NCBI GenBank assembly: GCA_036320915.1
Contig: JAXBDG010000007.1
Coordinates: 1,116,001-1,180,000 of the forward strand
From: Linnemannia elongata
Taxonomy: Eukaryota > Mortierellomycota > Mortierellomycetes > Mortierellales > Mortierellaceae
Direction of reading: 5' to 3'
Length of the DNA: 64,000 bases
In this document: one piece after another, positions 11,919-23,910 of the stretch
How the letters are laid out: every line of letters starts with the position of its first letter
Numbering within the stretch: the stretch's first letter is position 1
Program-made: the position numbers and the translations under genes
Notes under the pieces: model-generated
Seen by the model: only the letters and a program-made list of their open reading frames with translations
Database searches by the model: none
What the model was told of the DNA's origin: nothing

Positions 11919-13035
11919 TTAAGCAACCAAGGGGAACATCGCTTTGCGACCGCGAGGGTAATCAGAGAACTCCTTGCGGTAGCCTTTGTGCTTCTTGACA
12001 GCCCAGATATACATCTGACCAACGGCGACGATAAAGAACAAGTGGGCGGACCACGACATGGTCAAAACACTGACAGCCAACCAGGATAGAGTCTCGAAGA
12101 AGTAGTTGGGGCATGAAACCCACTGGAAGCCATAGCCACGAGGGATCTTGCGGATCTTGGTGCCTGGAGGGCGGAGATTGCGAAGAGTGACGTGGGTGTG
12201 GTAGTTGGACAACTCTGCAAAAATGTAAAGGGCAATGCATCCATAAACGAGAGCATCACTTCTCTCGGCCAGCTTAGCTCCCTCAGCATTCCAAGGACCA
12301 TAGACCCAGTAGGCGAGGTTGAGTCCAGACAACAAATGGTAGTGGGCGCTGTTCTTGAAGACATTGCGGAAGGGCATGGTACCGTGAGAGAAGCGGTGAA
12401 CGAAAACGGTTTCGTACTCGCGCTTCAAGAAATGAACCATGACCATCCAATAAGTGACGCTATTTACACGTAATTAAAAACGATAGCACGCGTTTAGATG
12501 CCTTCTCTTAAGCTTTCCATGTGTCCTGTAAAGTTTCAAAAGAAAAGTCGACATACGTTTGCATCCAGCTGTGCTCAAAGGACTCTCCGTAAAACAGCTT
12601 GGGGAGGTAGTAGACCAAGGGGTGGATGACCAAGGGACCACCATATTCAATCAAGAAGACGGTGCGCCAGCTAATTTGTGGACCTGAAAAATGAACAACA
12701 AAACAGGGGTGTGAGTATCACTGGACAAGCCTTACGAAGGAACTACTTTCAAACCCTGACCAAAAAGCAAGAATTATCTCCTTTGCGTGCTTACCGAGAT
12801 CCTTAAACGTGACAGAGTCGCCATCCTTGAGACCATAGTCAGAAAGAGTCTTGCCGGCCTCCAGAGCAGTCTTCTCAACAGTCAAACGTTGACGGTCTAC
12901 GTACAGCTGAGGGTACTTTGCGGCAATGGCGTTCTGGACGTCCTCGACACGGACATCGGCAGGCGAACCGGCGAGGTCAAGGGTTATGGGGAACTTGCGC
13001 GACTTTGCAGACCTTGGGGTAATGACAAGCTTCAT
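11919..13035 (-). CDS. TSC13: Very-long-chain trans-2-enoyl-CoA reductase (Tsc13/TECR)
   Basis: Three exons: 13035-12795, 12683-12557 and 12459-11919, 302 residues; yeast Tsc13 is 310. It catalyses the last step of the ER fatty-acid elongation cycle, reducing trans-2-enoyl-CoA with NADPH to feed sphingolipid synthesis. Seen: an N-terminal ubiquitin-like segment (residues 1-80) ending DGDSVTFKDLG, typical of TECR; WRTVFLIEYGGPLVIHPLVYY; HFLKREYETVFVHRFS; HYHLLSGLNLAYW; and the steroid-reductase-like C-terminus with PRGYGFQWVSCPNYFFE, several hydrophobic membrane segments and KKHKGYRKEFSDYP. The ATG at 13035 directly begins the ubiquitin-like part. It is divergent from the THADA homologue. Confidence 0.93.
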
Positions 13036-13254
13036 GGTGGTTGTTGTTGAATGGAAAGAGAGAAGTGTGCCTGTCCCTTTTGCACGCGCCTTTGTGCCAG
13101 TGTTGCTCGGCTGGTCATTCGATGAGTGGCTGATTTCTAGTCGTGTAAGAGCAGTCACTCTCATATTGCCAACAAAGAAAAAAAAAAGTAAAGGCAAGCC
13201 CAGCTTAGCACTCGTTTTTTTTTTTTACTCAAGGACATTCATTGACCAAGCACG
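13036..13254. promoter_or_regulatory. Divergent promoter, TSC13 / THADA homologue
   Basis: 219 bp separate two start codons facing apart. It contains short A and T runs (13182-13190 and 13216-13226). No motif is decisive; the call rests on position. Confidence 0.4.
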
Positions 13255-16200
13255 ATGGTGCTACATCAGAAGACAAAGCAGGCCTTCCAGTCAAAAGACC
13301 TCTCCGTAGCCTACGCGAGCTGCTGGTCCGACCTCATAGAGCCATTCAAGGCTGATACTGCAGACCAGCCTCTCGTTGCTGCCTGGTTGCACTTTATTAA
13401 CGAGTCCCGGCAGGAGCAGGAGAAGTACGGTCGCACAACAGCCCAGCAACAGGCCGCTGCCTTCAAGAAGCTCGGTATGTACGCTGATCAATCGATGATA
13501 GAAAACTCAATTGGTCCTAGGAGTGACATATCAGCCCATCTCCAATCGAAACTAATTTGATCTCATCACTCACGTTTTGTTCTAATCGCTGATAAAAAAA
13601 TATTAATAATAGAGCAAGCCGCAAGGACACAGAAAGAGAAGCATGGATCATATCTGGAGCGACCTGACTTCCAGGTGGCATTTTCTCGCTTCATGGCACT
13701 CTACTACTTTGCCTCGGCCAAGCTGTCATCCAGGAAACAGATCTTTGCTCTCGTCCAATCCCTCCAGTCTCAATTGCAATCCGACGAGGCCGATCAGAAC
13801 GGACCCATTGTCTCTGCTATGCGATCTGTCATCATGAATGATATCTTTTCTGTCGGAGGACATCCCTGCATCGAGATCGATATGGCATGGCACCAGAGCG
13901 CTCTCACCCTCTATACCACCCTCGACTACGCCATGGGACGAGCTGCGATCCACGCAGACATGGATGCCATCCTCGACCAACTCTCATTACTGCTTCATAC
14001 CAGAGTCGAAACCACCAACGTCGATGTAAGTCAGTCTCTTCTTGTTTCGTTATTCCGTGGATCGGCTTCATCAGCATGAAAGCATATTAACTGAACTAAC
14101 GTTCAATTAAATCTAAAATAGGTGGGCAGGGACCACATCCCAAGCGCATACACGGAAGCTATGATGGATCTTGAGTTCGTTCTCAAACTCATCCTCGCCA
14201 TTATCTCTCGCCTCATCGTCAGTAACAACAACAACAGCCAACAAGAGGCATCCACATCATCCACACACAAATTCGAGATCTCTTCAACACACACCCCACA
14301 ACCGTACATTCTCCGGATCCTCGAGGACGCCATCACAGTATCTTCCTCTCCAGCATACCACCGCGACGTGTCTTCGATCTCTGGAATGATCTTTGCCAAC
14401 CTGGTCGATCTGACCTCTCCCAATGTTCAGGAAACAACCCGCAGGACGATCGGGCTTGTCTTTGGCGCCAACGGACAGGATCTTGCATACCTCCCCCTGA
14501 TTCCACAGGTCATGATTGAGATGGACTTCGGATGGAACACCTACTTGGGAGAGAAGTGCGGTCCAGGAGAGGAGGATGCAGGAATGTACATGCTGGGTGT
14601 TGTACGTGGGCTTTTGACCAACATCCGTCAGGAAGCTCTGGTGATGCCTGTCGAGCACATTTCTCATTGGTATGCTCCTGCTGTCTTTGACGATCTCAAG
14701 AAGGACGGCTTAGTTTTGCACCAGGTTCTCTTCCACGCGATCGCCTATCTTTGCGCCACCTCCAAGGACATGTCGAGTAAGACCAGCGCCTTTGAAACGA
14801 TGGGACACTGGCTTCAACAGACGAAGCTGCACTTGGGCGACAAATCGACAGCTTCGACAGAGATGAAGCAGGCGCTGGCAAACTGTATCAACGAGCAGGC
14901 ACAGGAGAAACTCGCGACCTACGTGCTCGACTACTGGGAGGATCCTGTCGACACCGTTCAACACAAGGTTAAGAACATTTTGGAGCTGCTTCTGGACATT
15001 GTCTACCTCAAGGCTCAACTCAACAATGAGCACACTACCCCAGCTTTCGTCACGGATCTCCTTCAGCGCATTCTTATGGCAGATGGTCACAGAAAGTCCA
15101 AGCACCCTATTTTGGCCATCTTGGTACAGCGAGTCCCAATGGCAGAGGTCATTCACCTTCGACAGGACGCTCTCGCTCAGGCCATTCTCGCTCTGGAACA
15201 GCTCGCCACTGCGCCCGGTGCAGCCGTTGCGATTAATGCGATGATCGAAAAGTCGTGGAAAGAGTGCCTCGAACTGGATGCCAAGAATGCCAACGTTCTC
15301 GCAGTCGCAGCAAAAAAGTCGGACAAGAGCACTGGAACAGTAACAGAGAACCCAGCCATAGATGCGAGTGCTACCCGCTCAGCACGCAGGGCTGCCATTC
15401 AACCCTGGGTGGACTTTTGGATGAAATCGGTGACCCAGGCTCTAACAACCGACAATGATTTGATCCGCAAGCATCTGGGACACTTTATCTTCTCGCCTCT
15501 CTTTTCGACTTGCCCCGAGGCATTCTGGACCTTGCTCGAGGTTCTGAACGACACCACCAATGTCGCCTACCCAGGATACATTTCAGACGAGCAGTATCGT
15601 TTTAACGCCATCGTGCTCTCGATCAAGATTGCTCGCTCGCTGGATCTGGTCGATGCCAGTAACTATGACGATCTCTCCTCAACAACAGCCACAAACGACT
15701 CTAACAAGCGCAAGATCGACATCTCAATTCTCCACTCGGCCATGCACCATGCCTCAGCAGACATCCGTATCGACGTCCTTGGTATCCTCTGCGAGTCCCG
15801 AAAGTCGACTACACCCGTGGCATCGATGGAATACGATCTGTTGAAGAAGTTCCTCCCCCTCAACCTCAACGCCGTCGTGCCCGATTTTCGTCAGAAGTTG
15901 TACTCGCATCTGGCCAAGTTCTTGTTCCGTGTCCGAGGCAACTGCTATGTTTTGGCGCGTGAGATTGCTCGTCTCCACACCTCTGTTGGCAAGAAGAACT
16001 TGAGCGAGGCGGACGCCAACGCGATGATTCAGGAGCGTGAGATCAAGGTCGCTGAGACAAAGGCGTTCCTAGAGTGGCTTCTAGACCATATCTTTTCTTC
16101 GATCTACCCAGGATCATCCTTCCAGCGTGTCTCAACAAGTTTGCGTTTACTGGGAGTCATGGTTAAGACCTTTGGAATCAAGACTACCCCCTTGCCTCCT

Positions 16201-19200
16201 GGCTCAAAACCCAACGAGATCTCTCGCTTCCCATTCCAGCTCCCCATTGCCAGCAAGGAACACACTAAGGTTCTTTTGGGCTGTCTCTTGAATCCCTTCG
16301 ACCACTGTCGTGAGCAAGCCTTGGAGATCCTAATGAACTTTGACGCGTCTTTTGAAGGCTACGGCTCGAAGGAGTCTGTTGATGGGTTGGTACGTTGGGG
16401 ACTGGACTGGCTCAAGAGCACCAGAGCCGGCGAGAGTGATTCTGGAGGATTGGTTCTCAAGATCATCTTTGTCAAGTACGCCATCGAGCTCGGATGGGAC
16501 ATTGAATTGCCATACGATGGTTCTGACGAGCTCAAGGACGTCAAGTTTGCAGCCTACACTGGAAACCCCGCGGGTATGATCCTTTTCTTTTTCACTTGCC
16601 CTTTTTTTCACTTGATATTTGTTCACTTCTAATATTGTTTCTTCACTCCATTTGTCGCTACAGTTGACTTCACAATCCGTTTGCAGAACTTGCTTCGCGT
16701 TCAATTGGAGAGGGCTCGTCAGAACCAACTGGACGCGGCATACCATCACCCAGTTCACGGAACCCTGATCGGTCTTCGCTACCTCTTCTCGTCCATCGAC
16801 TATGCCTCCCCACTTGTCACCAACCACCGCCCTCTCTGGCAGGCAGTCCACGCGGACATGATGGATCTGGTCGAGAGCGTTTGCGGTGTTGTCATGGGCG
16901 TTCTTTCAAACCCTTCGCCCGAGGGCAACATCCCAGCCACATTCACTGAGATGGAGGAGTCGATCGATGCCGTTATTAGCTCTTCAGGCGGAGACGAGTT
17001 TGAGCAGAGTGGCGGGCCCAACCATCAGGTTATTCTGAGCTACTGCTGGCGCGCTATTAAGGAGTCGTCTTCGCTTATGGAGTTGGTCCTTTCCAAGGCC
17101 ACCCTGGGCAGCAGCACCCTAAAGACTGACGGTATTCTGGAGCCCAATGCTCTCGACCGCGCTGGAAGTTTGTTCAGACGATTGTTGACAACTATACGTC
17201 ATCCTGGGGCCTTCTCGTCCGTCTTCCCAGCCTACATCTCGCTCTGCACAAGACTGCTCAATTCAGAGGATTCGGCGTTGGCCGCTCTCCCAAGGGCCTG
17301 GCTCGAAGAGAACCTGGACTCTATTCTCAGTGATTCTATCTCGGTCACCCGTCGATCTGCCGGATTACCTCTCTGCATCCTGGCCATTGTCAACGCTGAG
17401 TTGTCCGACAACCGCCGCACGTTGCTTCCAATGGTCATGCGTCGTGTCATGGCGATCGCAGAAAAGCCCGTCAGCCCCGATGCTAATCATCAGGTCGATT
17501 TGCCTCAGATCCACGCCATGAATGTTTTGCGTCGCCTCTTTATGGACGCCAAGCTTAGCACCTCGGTCCTACCCTACGTCGGTCAAGGACTGGAGCTCTC
17601 CATCCGTGCCTTCTCGTCGCCATCATGGGCCGTCCGTAACTGCGGTGTCATGTTGTTCTCAACCCTGTTGCACCGTGTATTTGGAGCCAAGAGAGTCCGT
17701 GATGAGCATTTGGCGATTAACGGTATCACCAGTCGCGAGCTTTTTGCTCGTCTTGAAGGACTGTGTGGTTTCTTGCAGGGCCAGCTCGAGGTGGCTGTTA
17801 GGCAGCTGTTGGATGCTGAATCGGCTCAAGATCGTGTCCATCCTGGTCTCTACCCCGTCTTAACACTCCTTTCTCGTTTGCAGCCCAGTCTTCATGCCGA
17901 CCCAGCCGATGCTGTCGATGGCGGTATGTCTGCCTTTGTCACCCTCGTTCGTCGGTGTGCCGCAAGTGCCATTTGGAAGACCCGCGAGATGGCGGCCCGT
18001 GCATTGATCCCTCTGATTGCCTCTCGCGATCTGATGGATTGGATCGTCGATATTTTGCAGGGCTGCGCCAAAGACAAGATTTCCCAGAACGAAGTTCACG
18101 GTCTTTTGGTGCAGGTCCAGTTCCTTTTGCGTGGCCATCTCCTGGGAGAGGGCGTTGCCGATCGTGTGGTTCGAAAGTCGTTCGTGACGCGTTTCGCAGC
18201 CGTGTTTGGACCTGTGACGGAGCGTGTTCTCAAGACTGGATGCCAGCTGAACCGGTGGATGGTGCTCTCGATCTATGCCGAGTTTGTCCTCGGAGAGACC
18301 TGGATGGGTCGTAACTCTGTGCAGGAGGAGGAAGGTGCCGAAATGGAGATGGAGACTGAGCGGGAGGAGATGAAGCGTCTGAGTACTATCCAATTCAAGA
18401 GCATCCGTGATTTTATTATCGACTATGCTGTGGTTGGTCTCTTGGAGGAGAAGAAGACTTATCGCCAGCACATCGGAGGCCACCTTGTTCGCCGTCTTAT
18501 GGCCAGAACGGTCATTTCCGCAACTGTTCTTGGAGTGAACGCCGCCATGACCAGGGATCAGATCACCGGCATGGTGACATCCCTCTTGAACGACGCCGAC
18601 TATGAAGTCCGCTTGGAAACTCTGGAGACCCTTCAGATGTGGCTCGAGTCGAACCGGGAGGGTGTTCGAACCTACTTGGACGCGTCTGTCATCCACAACA
18701 CGCTCATCAACACACTGTTCAAAGGCGAGGAGAATCTGGAGTGTCTCCGCCTTGAGGTTGCGTTGATGTCCAAGTTTGGAGGCAACAAGCCCTTCCCCGA
18801 GGGATCACATATTGACATTGTTGAGTTCTGGAACCGTCTCTGCACGCATATTGATGATGAAACCATGGGTGGCATTGCTGTTGTCGAAGCCATCCTGCCC
18901 GCCACTGGAAACGTCTTTGCTCAAGTAATTATTTTTTTTTTGTAGTGAACGCGATTTGTTTTTATTTTTTGTTACTGGAATTGACGTGCTAATCATGTTC
19001 ATTTTTTTTTAAATGTTTTGATAGATATGGAACGATCCCAAGGTTGAAGAGCCCCTGCGGATTGACTGCTTGAACCGCTGGTCATCTTCCATCCATAAAT
19101 ACGCCAACGAATACCAAGTACGCACCTACCCTTTGCTAGCGTTCTTTCAGTTATGAATTAACCCATATGTGCACATACTCAACTAAAAACTCGCCTTTTT

Positions 19201-19601
19201 TTTAAAACGAATAGACCTTGCAGCTCCGAGAGGCTGCCCTGGAATCGATTTCCTTCTTCACATCCCAGCTCATGGACCCGCATCAACCACATCCATCCGC
19301 CACCAAAACACCAGCCTACCTCCGACTTCTCGAGACCTTGACCTGGCAGCTTCAGGACGATGAAGCAGAAGTCCGTGAAGAGGCCACGTTGATTGTTTCT
19401 AGAGGAATCCAGCTTCCATATGCTGTCTCGTCCGAGAAGGCGTTGACGCTCGTCTATGACCATCAGGTTAAACTCTTTGCGGGACGGGACGCGAACGAGG
19501 AGCAGATCCAGCTGTTGATTCAGGCGCTTGTTTTTGGATTATTGGGAACTGAAGACCCAGGCAAGTCTCCCTTAGGGGTTATTTTTCTCATCATAGCTCG
19601 T

Positions 19602-19640
<39 letters not shown>

Positions 19641-20198
19641 TCCGGCGAATACTAAGAAGCATACTGACACCAACCTCTGCCTCAATTTACCTTTGACATG
19701 TTCATAGCGCGCATCGTGTCAGAGTCTCTGCAGCCAAGCAAGACCCTCTTCGACAAGGAATCCCCCAACTTGTACCGTGAACCCCTCATCTCGATGCAAT
19801 TGACACAGCGCGCTCTGGAACAGATCCAAAACCGACCCAACCTCCCTGCATCCGCCTTGGACGCTCTTCAGGCCTACCAACAAGAATCCATCCAGCAAGC
19901 AACGCGGGTCCAAAAGGCCGTCGAGGAATGGAGTCATTCTGTTGAGGAAGGACAAAGAGTGACAGGAGTAACAGCAGGAGGAGGAAGGAAGGATCGGTCG
20001 CCCTGGGGAATCAGTGGTCGGAAGCCGGTCTTTGAAATCCTTTGGCGCCTTGCTAGTGGAAGTAGTCTTTTGGGAGCAGCTGGAGAGGAGAAGAGCTCGT
20101 ACTCGGTGGAGCTTCTTCATGACGCGTCAAAGGTGCATCCGGTGGTGATTGAGGCCAGTCAGAAGAACGATGAGGCACGTTTGTTCTTGATCGAGTAA
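13255..20198 (+). CDS. THADA/Trm732 homologue, tRNA 2'-O-methylation partner
   Basis: Seven exons: 13255-13474, 13613-14025, 14122-16573, 16664-18924, 19025-19117, 19215-19560 and 19708-20198; 2,091 residues, all phases consistent. Yeast Trm732 binds the methyltransferase Trm7 to methylate residue 32 of the tRNA anticodon loop; human THADA is the orthologue (about 1,950 residues). The product is an all-helical HEAT/ARM-type repeat protein. The diagnostic DUF2428 block lies at about residues 1,150-1,450: VTRRSAGLPLCILAI, then LPQIHAMNVLRRLFMDAKL, then SPSWAVRNCGVMLFSTLLHRVFG. A C-terminal arm-like region follows. The intron at 19561-19707 uses a GC donor (CAG|GCAAGT) and contains a 36-T run. 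It is convergent with the SGNH esterase (78 bp between stops). Confidence 0.9.
19603..19638. repeat. T36 homopolymer in an intron
   Basis: An uninterrupted run of 36 T within the last intron of the THADA homologue, sense strand. It lies about 70 nt upstream of the acceptor, so it is not simply the polypyrimidine tract. Confidence 0.95.
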
Positions 20199-20276
20199 GA
20201 CTCTGGAACAATATTCATTACAGACAATAGACAATAGAATAAATTTTATTTCAACCAACGCGTTTTATGGTATTTT

Positions 20277-21811
20277 TTAGTGCCTGCTAACACATGGTCG
20301 CTTGAGCGCGTATTCGTTGGGACTCGAGGACTCGGTGTAGCCAGGATAAACACTCGGCCAGCACTTTGGATGGAGATGCGGATAATGATGCGCGACCGTG
20401 TTCATGACCCCCTTGTACAAAACCTCATTCCCAAGTCGCTTCAGATGCAAGCCATCCATCAGGAAATCTGGCAGACGGTTTGACTCGTAAAGATCACACG
20501 TCCCCTGGACTTGACAATTAATGTCGGACCACAGATCGACCACGGGGACATGGAGCTCTTCTCCAACCTCGACACAGGCATGTGCGTACTCCTGGGTGGC
20601 ATTATTGGACCGATCCAGTGGCAGGTTGACAGCTGCAAGGGATGCGGCCCACATCTCGGTGTCGACAGGCGCGGGGGTGACCAGGATGATTTGGGTATCA
20701 GGCGAGTAGTTAGGTGAGTCGGGAAAACGGATGGACTTGATGAGTGAGCGGAGATTGTCCTTGTAGGCCGACAGGGGGACGTGATGACGCGTGTTAGGGA
20801 ACGACGCGTCGTCGGTGCCCAGGGCAATGATCACCAGTTTGATGGCTCCAGGGCTGGTGCCTGCAGAAGCTCCGTTACTGCTTCCAATGACGACAGAGGG
20901 GGACTCTTGGTGGAGAATTTCAGGAAAAATTGACTTGACCCAATGAGTGTTGTACTCTAAGCATCATAGGACATTTTTTTGTGCAAGGGGGTGAGTTTCA
21001 TTTTTTTTTTCAGAGACCCATGCCGGGAAAGCCGGGAAAGCCGAGAAAACACAAATGAGAAAATCAAAACCATTTTCGGAACTGCACCTGGAAATCCTCG
21101 AAGAACAACGTCAGCACGGCCCGCCCACTCGTCCGCCAAGAACCCAAGCCAGCCATGGGTCGCATGCGTGTATCCGTACTTCGAGATTGAATCCGCTAGC
21201 ACAACAATCTTCCCAAACAACACACAATCGTCACTCCCCACTCCTCCCTGTCCTCCACTACCATTCCTTTGCCGCTGCTGATCCAGTAACTTTTCAGGCG
21301 AGGGGCAGATCGGCTCCAGGATCGGTCGTGGCTCACTACCGTCAATGGGCCCATGATTATCCATCGCCATCGATGCCAGGAACTCGCGGTCAGGTCCGAC
21401 TTGCGGGGACTCGAGTAGTCCAACCACAATCTTAAAGTAAAAGAAGGTTATGGTAATCACGAGCGATACGAACGCGATAGCAGAATTGACGGTATAGGTG
21501 TTGATATAGGATGGGGTGAAGGGCGCATCTCGGGGTAGCCGTCCTGTTCCTTCGTACATCTGTCCATTGTAGTAGACCTTGCCTTCGTAGACTGGTCTCT
21601 CGTTCTGTTGTGCTGTTGTTGAGGTGGTTTCGTCGACTGCTGAAGTCGAAGAGGGAGGGCCAACTCGAGTTGTTGAAGTTGCTGATGAGGCTCCTGTCCC
21701 TTCTGTTGTTACCACTGGGGAAGAAGAAGAGGGACCAGCGGGAGCAGTATCGGCATTGCCGGTTCGTCGACGCAATGTAGTGTCCGGAGTTAATGTGTCG
21801 GTCGTCACCAT
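20277..21811 (-). CDS. Membrane-anchored SGNH/GDSL hydrolase, Iah1-like
   Basis: Two exons, 21811-21088 and 20956-20277, 467 residues. Residues 1-100 are Ser/Thr/Pro-rich, then one hydrophobic segment at about 107-133 (single-pass anchor), then an SGNH hydrolase domain from about 195. Signature positions: block I is LADSIS (nucleophile Ser 208, Ala replacing the usual Gly of GDS), RGFPEYNTHW matches the Iah1 RGFSGYNT block, block III is ALGTDDA (Asp where GxND has Asn, about 290), and block V MDGLH supplies the Asp/His pair (409/412). Iah1-type enzymes hydrolyse acetate esters; here the substrate is unknown and the changed residues could alter or weaken activity. The junction at 21088/20956 is supported by restoring the RGF-x-x-YNT block in frame. 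Confidence 0.8.
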
Positions 21812-22443
21812 TGAGAAAAAAACAAGAATGTGGGTAAGGGTTAAAGAGTATTTTGTACAATTTTGTCATATTTCTCCGACCATCAACGCAGAGGAGGCAT
21901 TTGAAAGTAAGGGGCTTCAGACCAAATCCTCCAGATTTTTTTTTTTTATTCCTAGGATTGCCTCTGACAATTGGCCTATCTTGTGCAGTACACGATATTT
22001 GTTATCTAAGTCTAAACTAGGTGCGCGTACTGTGCACAGAAGCATTTTAGTATGCTTGTGCAGGAAGCCGGTTACCCGACAGAATGTACTAGAGCACTGA
22101 AAGGTTTGTCTAAGCGGTCCGCCGATTTGGCTGGCTCCACACGGCATTCAGACCGGCACATCACCCGATTAACGTAGCCAAATAGTGGGCATATTCACTC
22201 TGTCCATGCACTTGCGTGCGTCTGAGAATTATTTCATCTCAGGCCTCCTGGACAGGGGGAGGCTGGCGCAATACCGTCAAATCCTAATTGAGCGTGTCTT
22301 CGTAGGTATGTACCCACGATCCTCGCGCTTTAGAGGGGAAGCTTTACCATTATGGTAGACTCGCCCGCCCAGACCAAATCCTTCCGTGCACCATCCACTA
22401 GAACTTGTGAGAAGTCGCAGGAAATACCTAGGAGTACCCAGGA
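21812..22443. other. Spacer with a decayed LINE 3' end
   Basis: No supported gene. About 21890-21935 (GAGGCATTTGAAAGTAAG and onward) resembles 22520-22562, the 3' untranslated end of LINE copy 2, so an older LINE end probably lies here. The rest should include the promoter of the SGNH gene, whose start is at 21811. The rightmost bases are the flank of the LINE array. Confidence 0.4.
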
Positions 22444-22459
22444 ACAACATTCCGGTGCC
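22444..22459 (-). repeat. Target-site duplication, distal side of LINE copy 2
   Basis: 16 nt, on the minus strand GGCACCGGAATGTTGT, directly after the A23 tail of copy 2. It is identical to 23888-23903 on the other side of that copy. Confidence 0.8.
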
Positions 22460-23887
22460 TTTTTTTTTTTTTTTTTTTTTTTCATACACAATTTTTTTTC
22501 TCTGAAAAATAGAACAAAGGAGGCATTAGGAAGTAAAGGGAACTACAGACCAAAATCTTCAGTGAACCATCCGTCAGTCACAGTCCGGTCCGAAACCTGG
22601 CTCTGCGCAACAATTGTAGCTGCTCATCACAGCAATAACGGAAGAAAATAGAACTAGATACGAATGTAGGGGACTCTTCCCATCCTCTCCATCAATGACA
22701 ACCTCCTCCTTCCCAACAAACTTTCCAACAGCCGCTCATCAGCTGCGCGTGGTTCCTTGGTCGCTCCAGGGCAGATCCGATCCTCATGTGTGGCTAGCGA
22801 AGCGCCACACGGGCAGAAACCATCACGCGTGATGTAACCATATCCTTGACTCCAGTCGCCACGGGGGCCTGTGTATTTTGATGTTTTGTCCTTGGCAGAG
22901 ATGCCCTGGGTCTGCTCCCACGCGATCGTCGCGGAGCATCGGGGTTTCCAGATCCTCTCTGAGGCCTGCGTCTCCAGATAGCCAACAAATTTGTGGAGGA
23001 CCGTCTTGGCGATCGACTGTGGGGTTCTGAAGACCGCGCACCATTCGGTCAACATGCTCTTAGGGGTGATGCCGCGGAGTAAGTCCGATACGTTCCATTT
23101 GGGGTTCTCATCGCGATCGGGAGCAGGACTACCGCTGTGCACGGCTCGAGCTCCACCGATAGAGGAGAATCCCTGCACATGATCCGCATCTCGGGGGGAC
23201 CGCCAGTATACGGGTACTGGCCTCGGGGCTAGACGACCGTTATCCACCGCGCGTCTGTGTTCTCGATTCCTGGCTGCATTGTAGCTGTTTGTCGCCTGTA
23301 CACCCCACTCGTCGATCTTGCCCATAGCCTCCTTCCAGATCGTAGTGATAGTTTCAGCTGCCGAGGCACAGTTCCAGACATGTTCGTTATCCTCCTTCTC
23401 GAGCTCGCATCGTCGGCAAAGGCATGTTGGGTACAGATTGGGCTTGCGGGCCTGCATGGAGTTCAGGGTGGGCAACATCCCATGCAGCTTTTTGATGTGG
23501 TGTGTCCGTTGATGGGAGTCTTTGCTGTTGCTGTAAAAGGTAAAGACTGCTCGCCTGTCGTGAACATGAGCCAAGGTCGAGGTCCAATCCACGTCGTCAA
23601 TGTCAGGGATCGCCCTCTTCACCCGTCTCTGCGACATCCAGGCCTGGTGGTGACGGATTGTCGTTTGTTGTTTGAGTAGCTGTCGACAAGCCCGCCGTAG
23701 CACTGTGCAAAGCTCGTGATGTCCGTCTGCTGCGTGAGATCCACTGTCAAGGGTACCGTAACACTCTGTGCTGCCGCCTTTGCCGCCTGGTCCGCCAGCT
23801 CGTTACCGTGATTGTTATTATGTCCCTTAATCCATACCACCTCAACCCCACCTGGCTGAGATTCCACGACCTGCCATAGCACCGCCC
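22460..23887 (-). mobile_element. LINE copy 2, 5'-truncated non-LTR retrotransposon
   Basis: About 1.4 kb, minus strand, ending in an A23 tail (22482-22460). It holds the end of the RNase H domain, a zinc-knuckle segment and a 3' untranslated region of about 170 nt; reverse transcriptase and endonuclease are missing, as expected for 5' truncation during target-primed reverse transcription. It is flanked by a perfect 16-bp duplication (22444-22459 and 23888-23903). The coding part is frameshifted, see the pseudogene entry. Confidence 0.85.
22654..23887 (-). pseudogene. LINE polyprotein C-terminus, frameshifted
   Basis: The first segment contains the RNase H end VEVVWIKGHNNNHGNELAD with its catalytic His and Asp context. 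Near 23685 the frame breaks: compared with copy 1, about 13 nt are missing just before the shared RQLLKQQTTIRHH sequence, and translation resumes in another frame. The downstream part carries a zf-RVT-like knuckle C-x2-C-x7-H-x4-C (CRRCELEKEDNEHVWNC), then about 220 residues including FCPCGASLATHEDRICPG, ending at the stop at 22654. This copy cannot make an intact product even for the retained part. Confidence 0.8.
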
Positions 23888-23910
23888 ACAACATTCCGGT
23901 GCCGGGCGCC
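23888..23910 (-). repeat. Shared target duplication between LINE copies 1 and 2
   Basis: On the minus strand GGCGCCCGGCACCGG (23910-23896) follows the A12 tail of copy 1 and differs by one base from the 15-mer before copy 1. It overlaps the 16-mer GGCACCGGAATGTTGT (23903-23888) that precedes copy 2 and recurs after it. One short sequence thus serves as target duplication for two successive insertions. Confidence 0.75.

Noticed and set aside
17860..18696. 278-codon minus-strand frame
   Set aside because: Opposite the DUF2428 region of the THADA homologue; shadow.
21917..22440. Coding remains of a further LINE copy left of the array
   Set aside because: Only a 3'-end-like stretch near 21890-21935 resembles the family; no similarity to the C-terminal coding region was found.
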